Shown: positions 11,652 to 22,709, counted from the first letter of the stretch. The stretch is 64,000 nt of DNA from Sabethes cyaneus (GCF_943734655.1 NC_071353.1:80878409-80942408), one strand, 5' to 3'. The notes: generated from the letters alone by a model not told the origin. Made by a program: numbers and translations.

Positions 11652-11760
11652 GAAGTTTTGGAAGTCGCAGAAAATGTCGCCCGTGACCAGAAAACTTATT
11701 TCCGTCATTTGTTGGTCGTCCGCAATGGCGAAAAATTCAACTTTTCCCTCGTTGCCTGTG
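11652..11760 (+). pseudogene. Histone H2A fragment, decayed
   Basis: The translation EVLEVAENVARDQK then RHLLVVRNGEKFN lines up with the conserved H2A histone-fold segment that normally reads EVLELAGNAARDNK and RHLQLAIRNDEELN. It has a deletion of about four residues and many substitutions. Only about 35 codons remain and no start is present. It faces the H2B fragment at 11844-12005, the paired arrangement common for H2A/H2B genes in animal histone clusters. It is not functional. Confidence 0.65.
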
Positions 11761-11814
11761 TTATTATGGTATTAACTGGGCAAGAAAATATAATAAACTC
11801 TTCAATCGTTGTGT

Positions 11815-11830
11815 GGCCCTTGAAAGGACC
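11815..11830 (-). terminator. Histone-type 3' stem-loop (H2B side)
   Basis: On the minus strand GGTCCTTTCAAGGGCC forms a 6-bp stem with a 4-nt loop, 13 bases past the H2B stop codon. It is followed by an ACACA stretch. Shape, spacing and loop resemble the animal replication-dependent histone mRNA 3' stem-loop. Confidence 0.65.
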
Positions 11831-11843
11831 GATTGTTTGATTA

Positions 11844-12005
11844 TCATAACTCCAGCTTGCAATAAACTTGCACTAACGCACGTAATTCTCTGTTCGGTAA
11901 ATTGGAGAACCGATAACTGCTAACCAGGCACGGCTTGTTGCAACGGACCAGCCGGAAAGCTTCAGCAGCTATGCGGTTAACGAAGCGGTTAAAATTATTT
12001 GATAA
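11844..12005 (-). pseudogene. Histone H2B C-terminal fragment, decayed
   Basis: The minus-strand reading frame gives RFVNRIAAEAFRLVRCNK, which matches the H2B segment [22 protein letters not shown] with a short deletion. The downstream part is degenerate and ends at a stop (11844-11846) close to where H2B ends, with a histone-type stem-loop just beyond. The N-terminal half is missing. It lies tail-to-tail with the H2A fragment at 11652-11760. This is clearly a pseudogene; origin from a histone cluster unit is inferred. Confidence 0.72.
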
Positions 12006-12142
12006 GAAGCGAACAATTAGAATCAATCTAAATTAGGGTATGTTACTGCTTCGTCGTAATTGCCTATTCCCGTCCTATACAATACAAATTATTAAAAATA
12101 TCAGCGCTTTTTATGACACACAATGCAAAATTAGTTATTATG

Positions 12143-12196
12143 TATCACTTTAGTTGATTTTTTCAGTTTTCACCGAAAAAATCAACTAAAGTGATA
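12143..12196. repeat. Perfect 22-bp hairpin
   Basis: Arms 12143-12164 (TATCACTTTAGTTGATTTTT...) and 12175-12196 are exact reverse complements separated by 10 bases. It lies between the H2B and the minus-strand H2A fragments within E1. Confidence 0.9.
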
Positions 12197-12856
12197 TATA
12201 AAACTCACGGTGACGAACTCTAACAATAAAATTAGTTATTCCCTAATATTTTAGTTTCTTGCCTCTCTTATGCGATCAATCAAAGTGGGCTAAGTTCTAT
12301 TTCAATGCTTTTTTTCATTAAAGAATTCCTAGCAGCCAAATTTCCAACGTTTTTTCGTGCGACGAAGACTAATCGTTTCAATTTCCGTCATTCATAAAAT
12401 GAAAATAACTCACGCAAGGCATTGTTAGTACTCTGTAGCCCAGAAAACTTGCATAACCTACAGCAATTTTGCAGAATAACTTTTGTCATGCTGTCCTACA
12501 CAAATACATGAGTGCTAGCTTCGTAAACATTATTGTGATTTTTAGTTCGTATGATGAAAAATTTTGACGGACGGATTTTAAAACGGTACGACGAATTTTA
12601 GATGTAAAGTCAGTTGCGTAATTTCAATCAAATGCTTTATTAATCGCTTTTTAGTGAATTCAAAGGGCACGGATCGGAAGGTAAGTGTGTTTGAGTCAAA
12701 TCAGCAGCACGGATTTTGGTGTATTCATTAAATCCACCTAAGAAATAATGAAAATTAGAGTGGCTTACCTAACTACGACGGAAATTAGAAATAAACCCTA
12801 AATAGAATTCAAATCAGTGGGCGAAAATTCCTCAAATCTTCATGAACATTATGTTT

Positions 12857-12872
12857 TGTCCTTAAAAGAACA
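12857..12872 (-). terminator. Histone-type 3' stem-loop (H2A side)
   Basis: The minus-strand sequence TGTTCTTTTAAGGACA folds into a 6-bp stem (one G-U-type pair) with a 4-nt TTTA loop. It lies 26 bases beyond the H2A stop codon and is followed by an A-rich stretch, as in animal histone 3' ends. Confidence 0.75.
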
Positions 12873-12898
12873 ATTTGGCGACGTGATATGTTGGAAAT

Positions 12899-13150
12899 TT
12901 AAGCCTTCTTTTCCGTCTTCTTGGGCAGCAACATAACATCTTGGATGTTCGGAAAGACACTTCTCTGAGCAGTGGTGACACGGGACAGCAATTTGTTCAA
13001 CTCTTCGTTGTTGCGGATGGCCAGCTGCAAGTGACGATAATTCTGATCGTTTCGTTGTCGCGAGCAGCATATTTCCTGCCAATTCCAGAACTTCAGCAGC
13101 CAGATATTCCTTCACGGCAGTGAAACGAGTGCTCCAGCTCCAACACCTCG
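12899..13150 (-). pseudogene. Histone H2A, C-terminal half with frameshifts
   Basis: On the minus strand the sequence reads GVGAGALV, then KEYLAAEVLELAGN, then after frame changes LQLAIRNNEELNKLL, FPNIQDVMLLPKKTEKKA and a stop at 12899-12901. These are the signature blocks of H2A from the alpha-1 helix end to the C-terminus (canonical: RVGAGAPVYLA, YLAAEVLELAGN, LQLAIRNDEELNKLL, LLPKKTEK). The middle (normally AARDNKKTRIIPRH) is scrambled, and nothing upstream of 13150 matches the N-terminus. The DNA remains close to H2A, so this copy is younger than the fragment at 11652. A 3' stem-loop follows at 12857-12872. It is non-functional as it stands. Confidence 0.88.
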
Positions 13151-13743
13151 CTTGGTGAATTTGCATGTCTTCGTTGCCTTATCCGTGGGAAGCAGCAACA
13201 GCTCAGCCTCAACAATTTTCGATCGGATTCTATAGGGCGTAAATTAAATACAATCCTAAGGAAGCTTAACCCATAGCTTATATCGTATATATTTCTGTCA
13301 TCCGTGCTAGGGAAGCACTGACGAGGGAAAGCAAAAGTATGAAAATATTTCAATTTTTCAATAACGCGCATTGAAAATCAATAGTTTTCTGTATTTTGAA
13401 TATTTTCAATCGATTTTCCGATCAATTGGTGTAAATATCTTGGAAATCAATTGAAAATTGACTGAATTATAAGTCGAAGCGTGAAAACGCGTTTCTACTT
13501 TGATGACGTCATTTCCAACAACCAATCACGAAGCAAGAATTCTGGTAAAACAAAGGTTAATTATTTTCAATTTTTCAATAGTTTAACATCAAGAATTCAT
13601 ACTTTCCTTCATTTGGGTCAATTCTTAGAAGCTTTTCTGATCGATGGGTGTAAGAATATTGAAAATCGATTGGAAAACCACTGCGCTATTAGCGCTCAAA
13701 ACCTATCATTTTTCGTGACACCCTATCTCAAAACTTGCCGTAA

Positions 13744-13759
13744 GACGTAGTCCTACGTC
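13744..13759. repeat. Terminal hairpin GACGTAGTCCTACGTC (E1 3' end)
   Basis: A 7-bp stem and 2-nt loop, preceded by AA and followed by A. The same 16 bp ends E2, E4 and both LINE copies, and also occurs at 58309-58324. Confidence 0.85.
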
Positions 13760-13944
13760 AATATGGGAAGTTGTCACACAAACCTAAGATTCAAAAAATT
13801 ATACAAAATTGCTGCATCGTTACCAGTGCTCTGAAATTTTGGAATATAGTTATTTAGTTTATATCTACTTTCATTGAAAAATAATACTTCATGAAAAACT
13901 TTAACTCAATTTTGTGAGTTTTGTCCCATTATTTTCCACTGTGC

Positions 13945-15207
13945 AGCGACGCCGAAGGTAGATGATTTTGGAATATTACGAGTTGATGGGCGATTAGAAA
14001 ATGCAGATTGGATTCCTCATGATACGAAATACCATATTATATTGGCTAGGGAACATCGAGTGACTCAATTGGTACTAGATTGGTATCACCGGAAATATCG
14101 ACATGCGAATAATGAGACCGTGGGGAATGAAATAAAGCAGAGGTTTTATATACCAAGATTGAGAGTTCAGGTACGAGCTACGAAGAAAAATTGCCGATGG
14201 TGGCACGTGTATAATGCTATTCCAGCTGCCCTAAAGATGGGACCGTTGCCTCGAGTGAGATTGTCACCGTTTATACGCCCATTCACATACGTAGGCATAG
14301 ACTACTTCAGTCCCTGTCAGATAAAAGTCGGACGGTCAGTAGTGAAGAGATGAGTAGTACTGTTCACTTGCCTATCGATAAGGGCAGTGCATCTGGAGGT
14401 TGCAGCCAGTTTGTCCACCGATTCTTGTAAAAAAGCAATTTGCCGATTCATAGCTCGAAGAGGAGTACCACTAGAAATTTATATCGATAGCGGAAAGAAC
14501 TTTGTTGGGGCAAACAAAGAATTAAGGGGAAGGGAAAAATCGCATCAACAGTCAGTTAGGCAGCACGTTCACTGATGTAAACACGCAGTGGCGTTTAATC
14601 CACCATCTGCGCCACGCATGGCGGGTAGCTGGGAAAGATTGCTGCATTCGGTAAAGGTGGCACTGAGCACAATACCAGCAGAGCACAAGCTTGACGAGGA
14701 GTCCTTATTAACGGTATTAGCGGAGGCGGAGCACATGATTGACTCCCGCCCTTTAACATTCGTGTTTAACAGTGCCGATGCAACAGCTGTCAGTCCAAAT
14801 GTCTTTTTGTTACTGAATTCTAGCGGAGATCGACAGGCGGCCAAGGGTTCGGTAAACGAAGGGGTAAATGTAAAAAATAGCTGGAATACAATTCAAGAGA
14901 TCATGATCAAACTATGGCGTCGATGGTTCATTGAATTTTTACCTACTATTACAAGACGAACCAAATGATTCCAAAATGTGAGACCAATTAAAGAACGCGA
15001 ACTAGTATTAATAGCGGATGAGAAGATTCGTAACCGTTGGTTAAGAGGACGTGTCCTCAAGATATACCCTGGGAAGGACGGAATCGTGCGTCGGGCAGAT
15101 GTGCAAACTACCAGTGTAATATTACAATGACCAGTGGCTAAATTAGCTCTTCTGGATATAGACGGAAGCGACGCTGAAGTTGAGGTTCAGGCGACACCGG
15201 GGGAGGA
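13945..15207 (+). pseudogene. BEL/Pao integrase and C-terminal domain
   Basis: This is the last pol portion of the BEL/Pao element. The zinc-binding N-terminus is recognisable as YHRKYRHANNETVGNEIKQRFYIPRLR (a Cys is replaced: NCRWWHVYN instead of a CxxC). The catalytic core has YVGIDYFSP, then a stop at 14350, AVHLEVAASLSTDSC and FIARRGVPLEIYIDSGKNFVGANKE. After a frameshift near 14560 come NPPSAPRMAGSWERLLHSVK and LLTVLAEAEHMIDSRPL. The C-terminal conserved region reads IKERELVLIADEKIRNRWLRGRV and YPGKDGIVRRADVQT. Stops, frameshifts and a lost zinc ligand make it inactive. A purine-rich tract at 15198-15206 follows. Confidence 0.9.
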
Positions 15208-15310
15208 TGTTGAGTGTAATTGCTAATACAGTGCTCCCTCGAGCCGAATTGAGCCAACTGAGCTACAGTAGCGTATTCAAGTAACGTAGGTAGAATGAGC
15301 TGACAGAAGA
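15208..15310 (+). mobile_element. BEL/Pao 3' LTR, partial
   Basis: Right after the polypurine tract CGGGGGAGGA the sequence starts TGTTGAGTG, as BEL/Pao 3' LTRs do. Only about 100 bases can be assigned before unrelated tandem repeats begin. No 5' LTR is present for comparison. Confidence 0.6.
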
Positions 15311-15354
15311 AATGTCATGCATATTTCCTATTATATTATTTTTTTTGAGTGGTT

Positions 15355-15730
15355 TAAGTTTAGAGGGCTCCTATACAAATGAAACACAAATTTCCTCATA
15401 ACTCGAGAACTAGTTAATCATATGGAACCATATTTGGCATGTGGGTGTTTTTGGAGGCATGATTTTTTTCTATGATGAACTAGGATCCCTCTCCCTTTTT
15501 AGGAGGGGAGCTCCCATACAAATGAAATGCAAATTTCCTCATAACTCGAGAAGTAATCAAGCAAATGGAACCAAATTTGGCACATGGGGGGTTTTGGAGG
15601 CAGGAATTTTTTTAATGATGGTTTGAGACCTATCACCCCTGTAGTAGGGGGATAAGGACTCACATACAAATAAAACAGAATTTTTTGCGTTACTCAAAAA
15701 CTAATCGAACTCGAGAAATTTTAGACTCTT
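15355..15730. repeat. Tandem ~145-bp repeat, three units
   Basis: The unit contains CTCCTATACAAATGAAA, CCTCATAACTCGAGAACTA and TGGAACCAAATTTGGCA-like text; unit starts are at about 15365, 15507 and 15655. The last unit is the same divergent one that ends the arrays at 44885-45500 and 62015-62640. Those arrays lie in the 3' part of an RNase H-encoding LINE, so this is likely a 3' remnant of another copy. Confidence 0.8.
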
Positions 15731-16560
15731 TCATAAAACATTAATCAATAACAAGACCACCAAAATCTATCAATAGTAACATTAGATAATTCAGCGCGAG
15801 ACGGCCACAGGCCACGAGTGTTGCCGGCGACCTGCCGTCGGAAGCGCCGCCCACTGCACGGGGCAGTCCCCAATAGAGATCACCTCTATCTAGGTTTAAT
15901 TATTTTTCTAGATCTACTGACCTTTATTACTTTGCTTCAGTTGGGTCACCCTTGCGGAATGGTACTTTCTACGCAAAGATTTTCCGTGAAATAGGAAAAT
16001 TTGTATATTAAAACACCCATGAACTCCCCAGAAACTTGCAAAACACAAGATTGTGACAAAGGTCATCCGAGATTCACAATTTATGTACAACACAGTTTAA
16101 TTTGTGGCAATACGAAGTTTGTCGGGTCAGCTAGTTATACAATAAAAATCGCTTTGCAGCTTCGGGCAATTCCTACCGTAAAAGCGGGTTTAATTTGCTT
16201 CGAGGGATCCGAAAAAGACCCGTCAACAAGAACCGAGGAAGAATTGACAAATAAAACGAAGAAAGAACTCAAAACCCCGAATTAATCCACCTAGCGGCGT
16301 GACCTGACATTTTTACTAGATCATTTTTTTATTTCTTAGTATCTGAATATGTATCTATAATTCGGTTACCCATATTTTCAAACTTCAATTTATTGCGAGC
16401 AACTATTGTATTTTCCTTACCCCAGAATGAATATATGTAGTAAATCAATAATTCAAAAACCAAAGTGCCACAGACAATTCCGATTGTGGGTAATAGTAAG
16501 AAAAGAAAAGAAAAGAAAAGAAATGTTTCAGATCACTTCCTGCTTAAAACGCTGGAAAAA
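15731..16560. other. No gene recognised
   Basis: A GC-richer patch at 15795-15880 and a stretch ending GGGTCAGCTAGT near 16135 stand out. The latter resembles the tail of a dispersed element but lacks enough context to classify. A pentanucleotide AAAAG run is at about 16498-16522. No coding sequence is supported. Confidence 0.4.
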
Positions 16561-17100
16561 GAGCCATTTTTGTTTCGACTATTTTTAATTCAAATGACAT
16601 TTTGGATACCACGTGAGGATTCATTTTCTATGAAACTTAATTTCGTCAAGCGTAACGGTTCAAAAGGGCGTATTTAGAAATGAGGACAATATCTAATATA
16701 TAGCCTAAATTATGCTCTAAAATCTGTTGAAATGTTATCGATACGGTTATCGAATTTTAGAAAAATCTTTAAAATTTGACAAATTTATCGAAAACACCCA
16801 AATTTTGCTTTCTTTCAATAAAACTCAAACAAAATCAAATTCTACGTATAATTTTGAACAAAATATGTTATATAACTTCTTTCTTAGACCCAGCCGTTCT
16901 CAAGTTATTGTTAATTCAAGTGTTAAAATCGGGTTTAAAGCAAATTTTGTCAGACTATTGATTTTAGGTCAAAAAGCAAAAAACCCGAAATTGGCACCGG
17001 TTGGTCTTCCCCACGGTTAATAGGAGCACCTCCTTTTCACAGAAAAGAAATTTTTGTTAAACCCTCTTATTTTCTTTTGCTTATATCTCCGGAAATATTT
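16561..17100. repeat. Diverged AT-rich dispersed repeat related to repeat B
   Basis: The 16855-17090 part shares CCCAGCCGTTCTCAAGTTATT and following text with 2860-3110. The 16660-16790 part shares GGGCGTATTTAGAAA and TAGCCTAAATTATGCTCTAA with 40765-40900. No coding sequence is present. Confidence 0.65.
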
Positions 17101-17441
17101 GGTTTAAGAAAAAATCATCTCAACGTTTCCAAAGAAAATTGACCAAGAAATCCTAAAACATATTATTTTTTTAACGGAAGTGCTACCAAATACTTTTTAG
17201 TTCGATTTGAAAACAAAATTTTTTTCTATAGCTCTTCACCAAATTTTAGAGTATAATTTAGGCTATCTTTAAAAAAATATGAGACAAATCTGAGGGAACA
17301 TGTTTTGAGATAATTCTCGTTTTATGATTTTTATCATGATTTTTCATGAAATTTTGAAGTTTTTTTTTTCAGTGTAATTTTTTATTGAAAATACACTTAA
17401 TTTTCGACAACTTTTTCTTTGACGTCATTTTGAACAAATAA

Positions 17442-17979
17442 CCCAGGTAACCAATAAGCATTAATATAAGCAGTAAATCAATCGTTTATTAGCATCCCTG
17501 GCGTTTTATACTGCAGGTTGCTGTTTATCAGCCTTTTGACTGCATAACTGTTGTAAAATGGCATCCACAAAGAAGCCAAGCAAAGCAAAGCCTAAGTCCT
17601 TCATTCCGTTATCGAAACTTGACCTTCTGTTTTTATACGACAGACTTCGCAGCCATCTGTTAGAGTACAGGACAATTGCAGGGCCAGTTACTACGATCCT
17701 ATTGACTCTAACAGCCTCTCCTAGCCGAGATTCGAACATACGACGACTGGCTTATTAGGCCACCATCATACCTCGAAGCCAACTGGGAGGTTGGCATCCA
17801 CAATTCTAATTAAATTCTTCTTGTCGGTAGTTAGTTGAAAATAGGCATTGTCAGCACTATAAGAGCAGTAAAGTAGCCGCATATTTTGCCAAAATAGCAT
17901 TTAAGTAGGATTTAAGGCAGCTTAAATGCTTAATGGCTTGCATTTAAATTGCATTGGAAATGCTTATTGGTTACCTGGG
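17442..17979. mobile_element. MITE with CCCAGGTAACCAATAAGCA termini, holding a SINE
   Basis: The 19-bp ends at 17442-17460 and 17961-17979 are perfect inverted repeats. The body carries a minus-strand SINE at 17571-17792, so the MITE predates the SINE insertion. Confidence 0.8.
17571..17792 (-). mobile_element. tRNA-derived SINE with 12-bp target duplication
   Basis: Same family as 3675-3876: GCAAAG-repeat tail, B box (minus) in GAGATTCGAAC context, and a CCTCGAAGCCAA head. It is flanked by TGGCATCCACAA at 17559-17570 and 17793-17804. Confidence 0.85.
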
Positions 17980-18049
17980 AAGTAGGTTCTGTGATATGAA
18001 TTTTTAAAAACATAATAATATCATTTCTAAATACACCCGTTTGAAAAAT

Positions 18050-18330
18050 TATGCTTGACGAAAAAAATAAGTTTCATGGAAAATGAATCCTTGCATGGTA
18101 TCCAACATATCAGCAAAATTTAATTTCAATCAAAAATAGTCGAATCAAACCGTTTTGTTAGTTGAGCTGGAATTGCTCTTCATCACTTTTTCTGTATATC
18201 AATGCAAATTACAAAACTGCAAATTATACACACATACATCATACATACACACATACATCATACATACACACATACATCATACATACACGCATACATATAC
18301 GCACATACATACATATACACACATATTCTT
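18050..18330 (+). repeat. Dispersed AT-rich repeat ending in a CATA-type microsatellite
   Basis: Text such as GAAAATGAATCC, AGTTGAGCTGGAATTG and CAATGCAAATTAC leads into (CATA)-rich DNA at 18223-18327. The same order appears on the opposite strand at 39597-39835. Confidence 0.75.
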
Positions 18331-18714
18331 GGATTTTTTTCTCGGCTTGATCAGTCTCAAAAATGTCAAAAACGAGTTTGGTCTCTACATCCGACAGTTT
18401 CGATGATTTATTTCATCTTTTTCAGAGGAATAGAAGATTTATCGTTTTGTCGTTAACTGCGTTAGTGTCTAACATTGGTTGTCTTGGTTGTCTGTATTAT
18501 TTTTAAAAATGGTGTCCCTCTAAGTGGTTACTGTTCTACGCTGCATCTGTTCTATTGGCGGTTATCATTCCTGAACGGTGCACTGGTTGTACGCTACGTG
18601 TCTGACCATTCTTGCGAATTCCTACAGTAACATCCAAATAAAAAACTACGTATCGATTTTTTTTTGTGCAAAGAACGTAAAAAAATATTACAAAGAGAAA
18701 AAAAATTGAGGAAG

Positions 18715-19162
18715 TTGAGGAGGTTGACACCGATGAAAGACGAGACTCCAACGAGGAACTCGTAGCTGCCGCGAAAAGTATGAAAGTTAGAAAAGCGCCT
18801 GGCCCAGATGGAATCCCCAATGTAGCGCTGAAAGCGGCACTGCAGGCATTTCCAGACATGTTTAGATCGGTTTTACAAAAATGTTTGCAGGAGGGCTACT
18901 TTCCAGATCCATGGAAGACACAGAAGTTAGTACTCCTACAGAAACCAGGAAAGTCCCCGGGAGATCCAGGTGCTTACAGACCTATCTGTCTGCTGGACAC
19001 ACTCGGTAAACTCTTGGAGAGAATTATTCTCAACCGGCTTACAAGATACACGAAGAGCGAACATGGACTGTCAGAGAGGCAATTCGGATTCAGGAAAGGA
19101 AAGTGCGCGGTAGACGCCATACGTACAGTGATCGAAAGAGCGAAAGAGCATCTTTTAACGTA
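18715..19162 (+). pseudogene. R1-clade LINE reverse transcriptase fragment
   Basis: The frame gives EEVDTDERRDSNEELVAAAK followed by the RT signature KAPGPDGIPN, FPDPWKTQKLVLLQKPGK, YRPICLLDTLGKLLERIILNRL and LSERQFGFRKGKCAVDAI. These are RT blocks 0-2; the catalytic (F/Y)ADD block is missing because the fragment stops at 19160. It is clearly related to, but diverged from, the R1-clade RT at 34.6-36.3 kb. Both ends are truncated, so it is non-functional. Confidence 0.88.
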
Positions 19163-19378
19163 GATAATATTGTCAGGAAAACATGAGTGTAGAGATGAGA
19201 ACATATGGAATGTTGCCAACAGGGTGATAACACACATCTTGTCCGATTTGCAGCAAACATGGAGAGCTGAACAGCGTTCCAGCGGCACCAGCTAGCGTCA
19301 GAAATCTAGCAGTGCTAACATCCAGTCGGGATGGATAATGATGACGATGCAGCCAATCGAACAAACGTCCTTGGGCCG

Positions 19379-19532
19379 CATATGTCGACCAACATTTGAA
19401 AAGGGCGGATAAGTCAGCTGTCAAACAGAACGAGTGAGAGTTCATTTTCCGCTACTACAGCAAAAAATAACCCTCGCCCGACCTGTTTGACGTTTGTCTT
19501 ATTCGCCCTTTTCTAATGTTAGTCGACATATG
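19379..19532. mobile_element. Short MITE with ~50-bp inverted ends
   Basis: The left end CATATGTCGACCAACATTTG and its near-perfect reverse complement at the right end (AATGTTAGTCGACATATG) bound 154 bp. The inner parts continue to pair through AAAAGGGCGGATAAG. No coding capacity. Confidence 0.8.
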
Positions 19533-19639
19533 ACATCTTAATCCAAAGCAACGCGATTCTAGGCGCGATAAAACTCTTGACCGGACTCATATGTGTGGGG
19601 ATGGGCTTCGTACCTTAAATAATCGCTGTACCCATTGTG

Positions 19640-20530
19640 TACAAATGTTCATAACTGGCGAAGATGGAACTGGTCGTGATGGAGGACACTTCCCAATCAG
19701 TACACGTCTCGAAGGGAGCAAAGCACCACGAGGGTGGCCGTGACGGGTAACACGTTATGAACGTAGGCACTTTCCAATCGATACACGTCTCGGTGGGAGA
19801 AAGCATCCATCATTAGTGAGAAATCCTGCGAGGGTGGCTGTGACGGAGTGCGAGTTATAGGGAAGAGCACTTTCCAATCAGTACTGTACTATGCGTACCC
19901 GAACCAACCCACATCACTCTTCACGTAAACAAACAGTACATAACAGTACATAACAGCACAAAGCAAAACAGGCAAACAACAACCGAAGTACATAACGCAG
20001 GCCGAAGGCAAGTGCATTAAATTCATAAGCGAGCGCGTTTTCGCTGAATTGCCTTCACTAGTCGTGGTGCCCGGTGTGTGCTCGGCGCACAGTAAGGACT
20101 CAAATTACAACCAAACATATTGAACACAGAGCATTCCCATACTGTCCCGGTAGTCTATCTCTTTTTAGCCCTAAGGCCCTATTAAAATTAGCCAAATATC
20201 GATCTGAGTTATCGATTATTTTCAGGCGCAAAATGCCTATAAAAAGAAATATATTTTTGGAATAAGGTAGCCATTCTACATAGGAACTCTGAGTTGTCAA
20301 CGCGACCCCATCTGGGCCATCGCCAAATTGATGAACAGTTCCGTTTGGGTAACCCCACAGCCAGTTGGTTGATACGGGCCACTACCTGGCTAAGTTGTCT
20401 ACTAGTTTTGGTTCTCCGCCTCGTCAGCATTCCGCGCGTATCAGTGTAAGTGCCGCCGGATCCCACAGTACACGTTTCGACGGGTAGCAATACCCCGCGA
20501 GACTGGCCGTGGCCAGGGATCGGCAACTAC
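19640..20530. other. R1-type LINE 3' UTR-like repeats and unassigned DNA
   Basis: Units of about 105 bp share TGGCCGTGACGG, CACTTTCCAATC and TACACGTCTCG at about 19665, 19735 and 19850, with a related piece at 20465-20520. The same phrases occur at 27310-27460 in a LINE 3'-tail context. No frame is open. Confidence 0.55.
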
Positions 20531-21783
20531 TCAAATCTTTTCGAGTGCAGCACCCAATATTCGGAGACAGCACCCTAAATCTAAAGAGACGTGCGGGTGC
20601 AGTAAATTAGCTCAAGTGTGCTGTGTTTTTTGTGTGTCGGAGCTCTCCCGCTCTACAGAAGCCAAACGTGCAGTCTCGCAAATTGTAAAATATCGCTCCC
20701 TATCCATCGTCTCTAACGAGTGTGTGCTTTGACGGGAGTAGCTCAGTGTCGCATCGCATGTATCTTGATAGAAATAGCGTAGGGAATACGCATATTCCGT
20801 TTTACTTTTATGTTGCAATTAAAACAATTACTGAAAGCTAATGTTTCGGTAGGATACAATTTACATAACCTTAATCTAGAATAATCTCAAAAACATATTA
20901 AGGAACAAAATATACTGCATGTATTTTTTATAGCTTTGTCATGCGACAATCTCAAAACTAATAATATTTGCAAAGAAATAAATCCTTTTTTTATACATTC
21001 TAATACCAAAATTGTAGTGCACATTCAATGAAATATGTAGGTATGGTGAGTCTAGAAATATCTCGTAAACATGTATGAGCGTATGTATCTAGAATAACTG
21101 TCATGTAAGTCACGTTTGCAAAATGATAGTATTCTAGATATTTCTTCATTCAATTCAATTTCTTCATCATGTCATTAAAATGATTCCAGCCGCAATGTGT
21201 GTTTTTCATTCACTATGCAACGCAGCTTTGGTATTACTTTGTGTAAAAGCGAATATATATTTTTTTAAATTTATTAATTTGCATATATATTATAAAAGAA
21301 ATAAAAAAATGAAATGTGAGATTATTCTGAATTGTTCCTTAGTATATTCTCGCGATTATTCTAGGTTGGAAAAAACCGTAAGTGGGTAACGCTTTTGTGT
21401 TACACACAGACTATAAAGCTTTCTAATAACTCAAGCACTCACATTAATGCAAAAACACGCGTAACGCGTATACACATTTTAGTTGTGCTGGTCCGGTTGT
21501 TTATACTGTAGAGCATATATTATGGTCGTTTTCTCATCCTGTTCAAACTAAAATAGTTTGAGAATATGCTGGCATTTATTCAGCGGAAAAGGAAGCCAAC
21601 CTGTACAAAGGAATGCAACTTTTTGGTTTAGCAGCTTATTTTCAACCACATCCACACCGTGCACAACCAGTAACGCAAACATCACATTGTGTTTGAATAT
21701 TGCATTAGTATTGATACGTTATGTGAATTAGTGCAATGTTTAAACACTAACACAACGTATCTAGAAACTGAAAACTGCATAAG
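20531..21783. other. No gene recognised
   Basis: AT-rich DNA with no recognised coding sequence, element ends or long repeats. Confidence 0.4.
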
Positions 21784-22072
21784 GTACCCCGGGGCAAGTG
21801 GGACCTAAAAATTGGAGGATTATTTGTCTTGGTAAACCTATCATTATTTTTGGTTCTTGAAATGCTGACAGACAGACTTTTTGCTGCCTTATAAGACATA
21901 TTAAGGATTTCTTTTTTGGATCCTCTTCGTTTTGGTTTTATTTTAAAGTTTTATCGGTATTAATATTATGTAATTGAACTAAAATTGTTCGGTAGTACAC
22001 TTAAAAAGTGTGTAAGAACAGCACGTCTTGTTCTGAATAATTCTATTTTTAGTAGGTCTCACTTGTCCCAGG
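21784..22072. mobile_element. Probable MITE with GGCAAGTGGGACCT ends
   Basis: The left end CCCCGGGGCAAGTGGGACCT and the right end AGGTCTCACTTGTCCCAGG are imperfect inverted repeats around a 290-bp AT-rich body. Target duplication is not clear. Confidence 0.6.
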
Positions 22073-22603
22073 CGCTTTGAAATGTTGCATTCATTTCGTC
22101 CCATATCTTTTATGTAAATTTCAAAATTATGCCACTATGTTTCGTTGTAATCACACTAATTTTGTTTACTCACTATCAGAAAAACATATACTTTTACGAA
22201 CACCTGCGACTAATACATCATGTATAGGAAAGTACGTCCAACTTATGATACAAATTGAAAATGGCGTTCAAATTTAAAGTTAAGTTTTTGTGTTTGGGTT
22301 GCTAAATACAAATAGTCTATAATTTAAATGTATACTTTGGAGTTGTATCTTCCATTTCTCGGAAGACTCAGTTGGAGAAAATGTGGTTGAAGCACTTACA
22401 ACTAGACACTTACAACTTTTTGTTTTCGAGACACAGTTTTTTAAAGAAATTAAGTTCTGATATAATATTAACTCAAATTAAAAGTAGCCATTTTCCTTAC
22501 CAATAAATGAACCCTAATCTGTAGAAAATATTTACTATAAATTTGTAACATATCGATGCGAGGAAAGACAATTTATAATATTATTTATAATTTATAATAA
22601 CAC

Positions 22604-22709
22604 CCCAAGTAACATTTTTGTTGTATAATAGCTTATTAAACTATTGTACAGCTGATTTCCGTGGTACAAGTGCTTGATAAGCTGTTATACAACAAAAATG
22701 TTACTTGGG
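22604..22709. mobile_element. 106-bp MITE, almost entirely inverted repeat
   Basis: CCCAAGTAACATTTTTGTTG at the left is matched by CAACAAAAATGTTACTTGGG at the right. The inner bases also pair partly (ATAGCTTATTA / GATAAGCTGTTAT). Confidence 0.85.

Larger units (their letters stand above)
10785..13760 (+). mobile_element. Repeat family E, long copy E1, carrying histone fragments
   Basis: The left end has the family 5' signature ATCAGAGGGGTTGTG followed by ACAAGACACGACC. The right end is the terminal hairpin GACGTAGTCCTACGTC at 13744-13759. Copies E2 (25413-26346) and E4 (48414-49473) have the same two ends but are only about 1 kb. In E1 the extra ~2 kb contains a SINE (11215-11500), decayed H2A and H2B pieces and a hairpin. 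Its 3' part (13520-13760) matches E2 and E4 closely, including CCAATCACGAAGC and CGCTATTAGCGCTCAAAACC. It sits between two BEL/Pao integrase pieces. That it moved as one unit with the histone fragments is an inference. Confidence 0.65.

Noticed and set aside
12899..13150. Functional histone H2A gene
   Set aside because: Frameshifts in the middle, a missing N-terminus and no start codon make it a pseudogene despite good C-terminal similarity.
16100..16140. Helitron 3' end (sequence ending CAGCTAGT)
   Set aside because: A CTAG-T end is present but no convincing preceding hairpin or matching 5' TC end was found.
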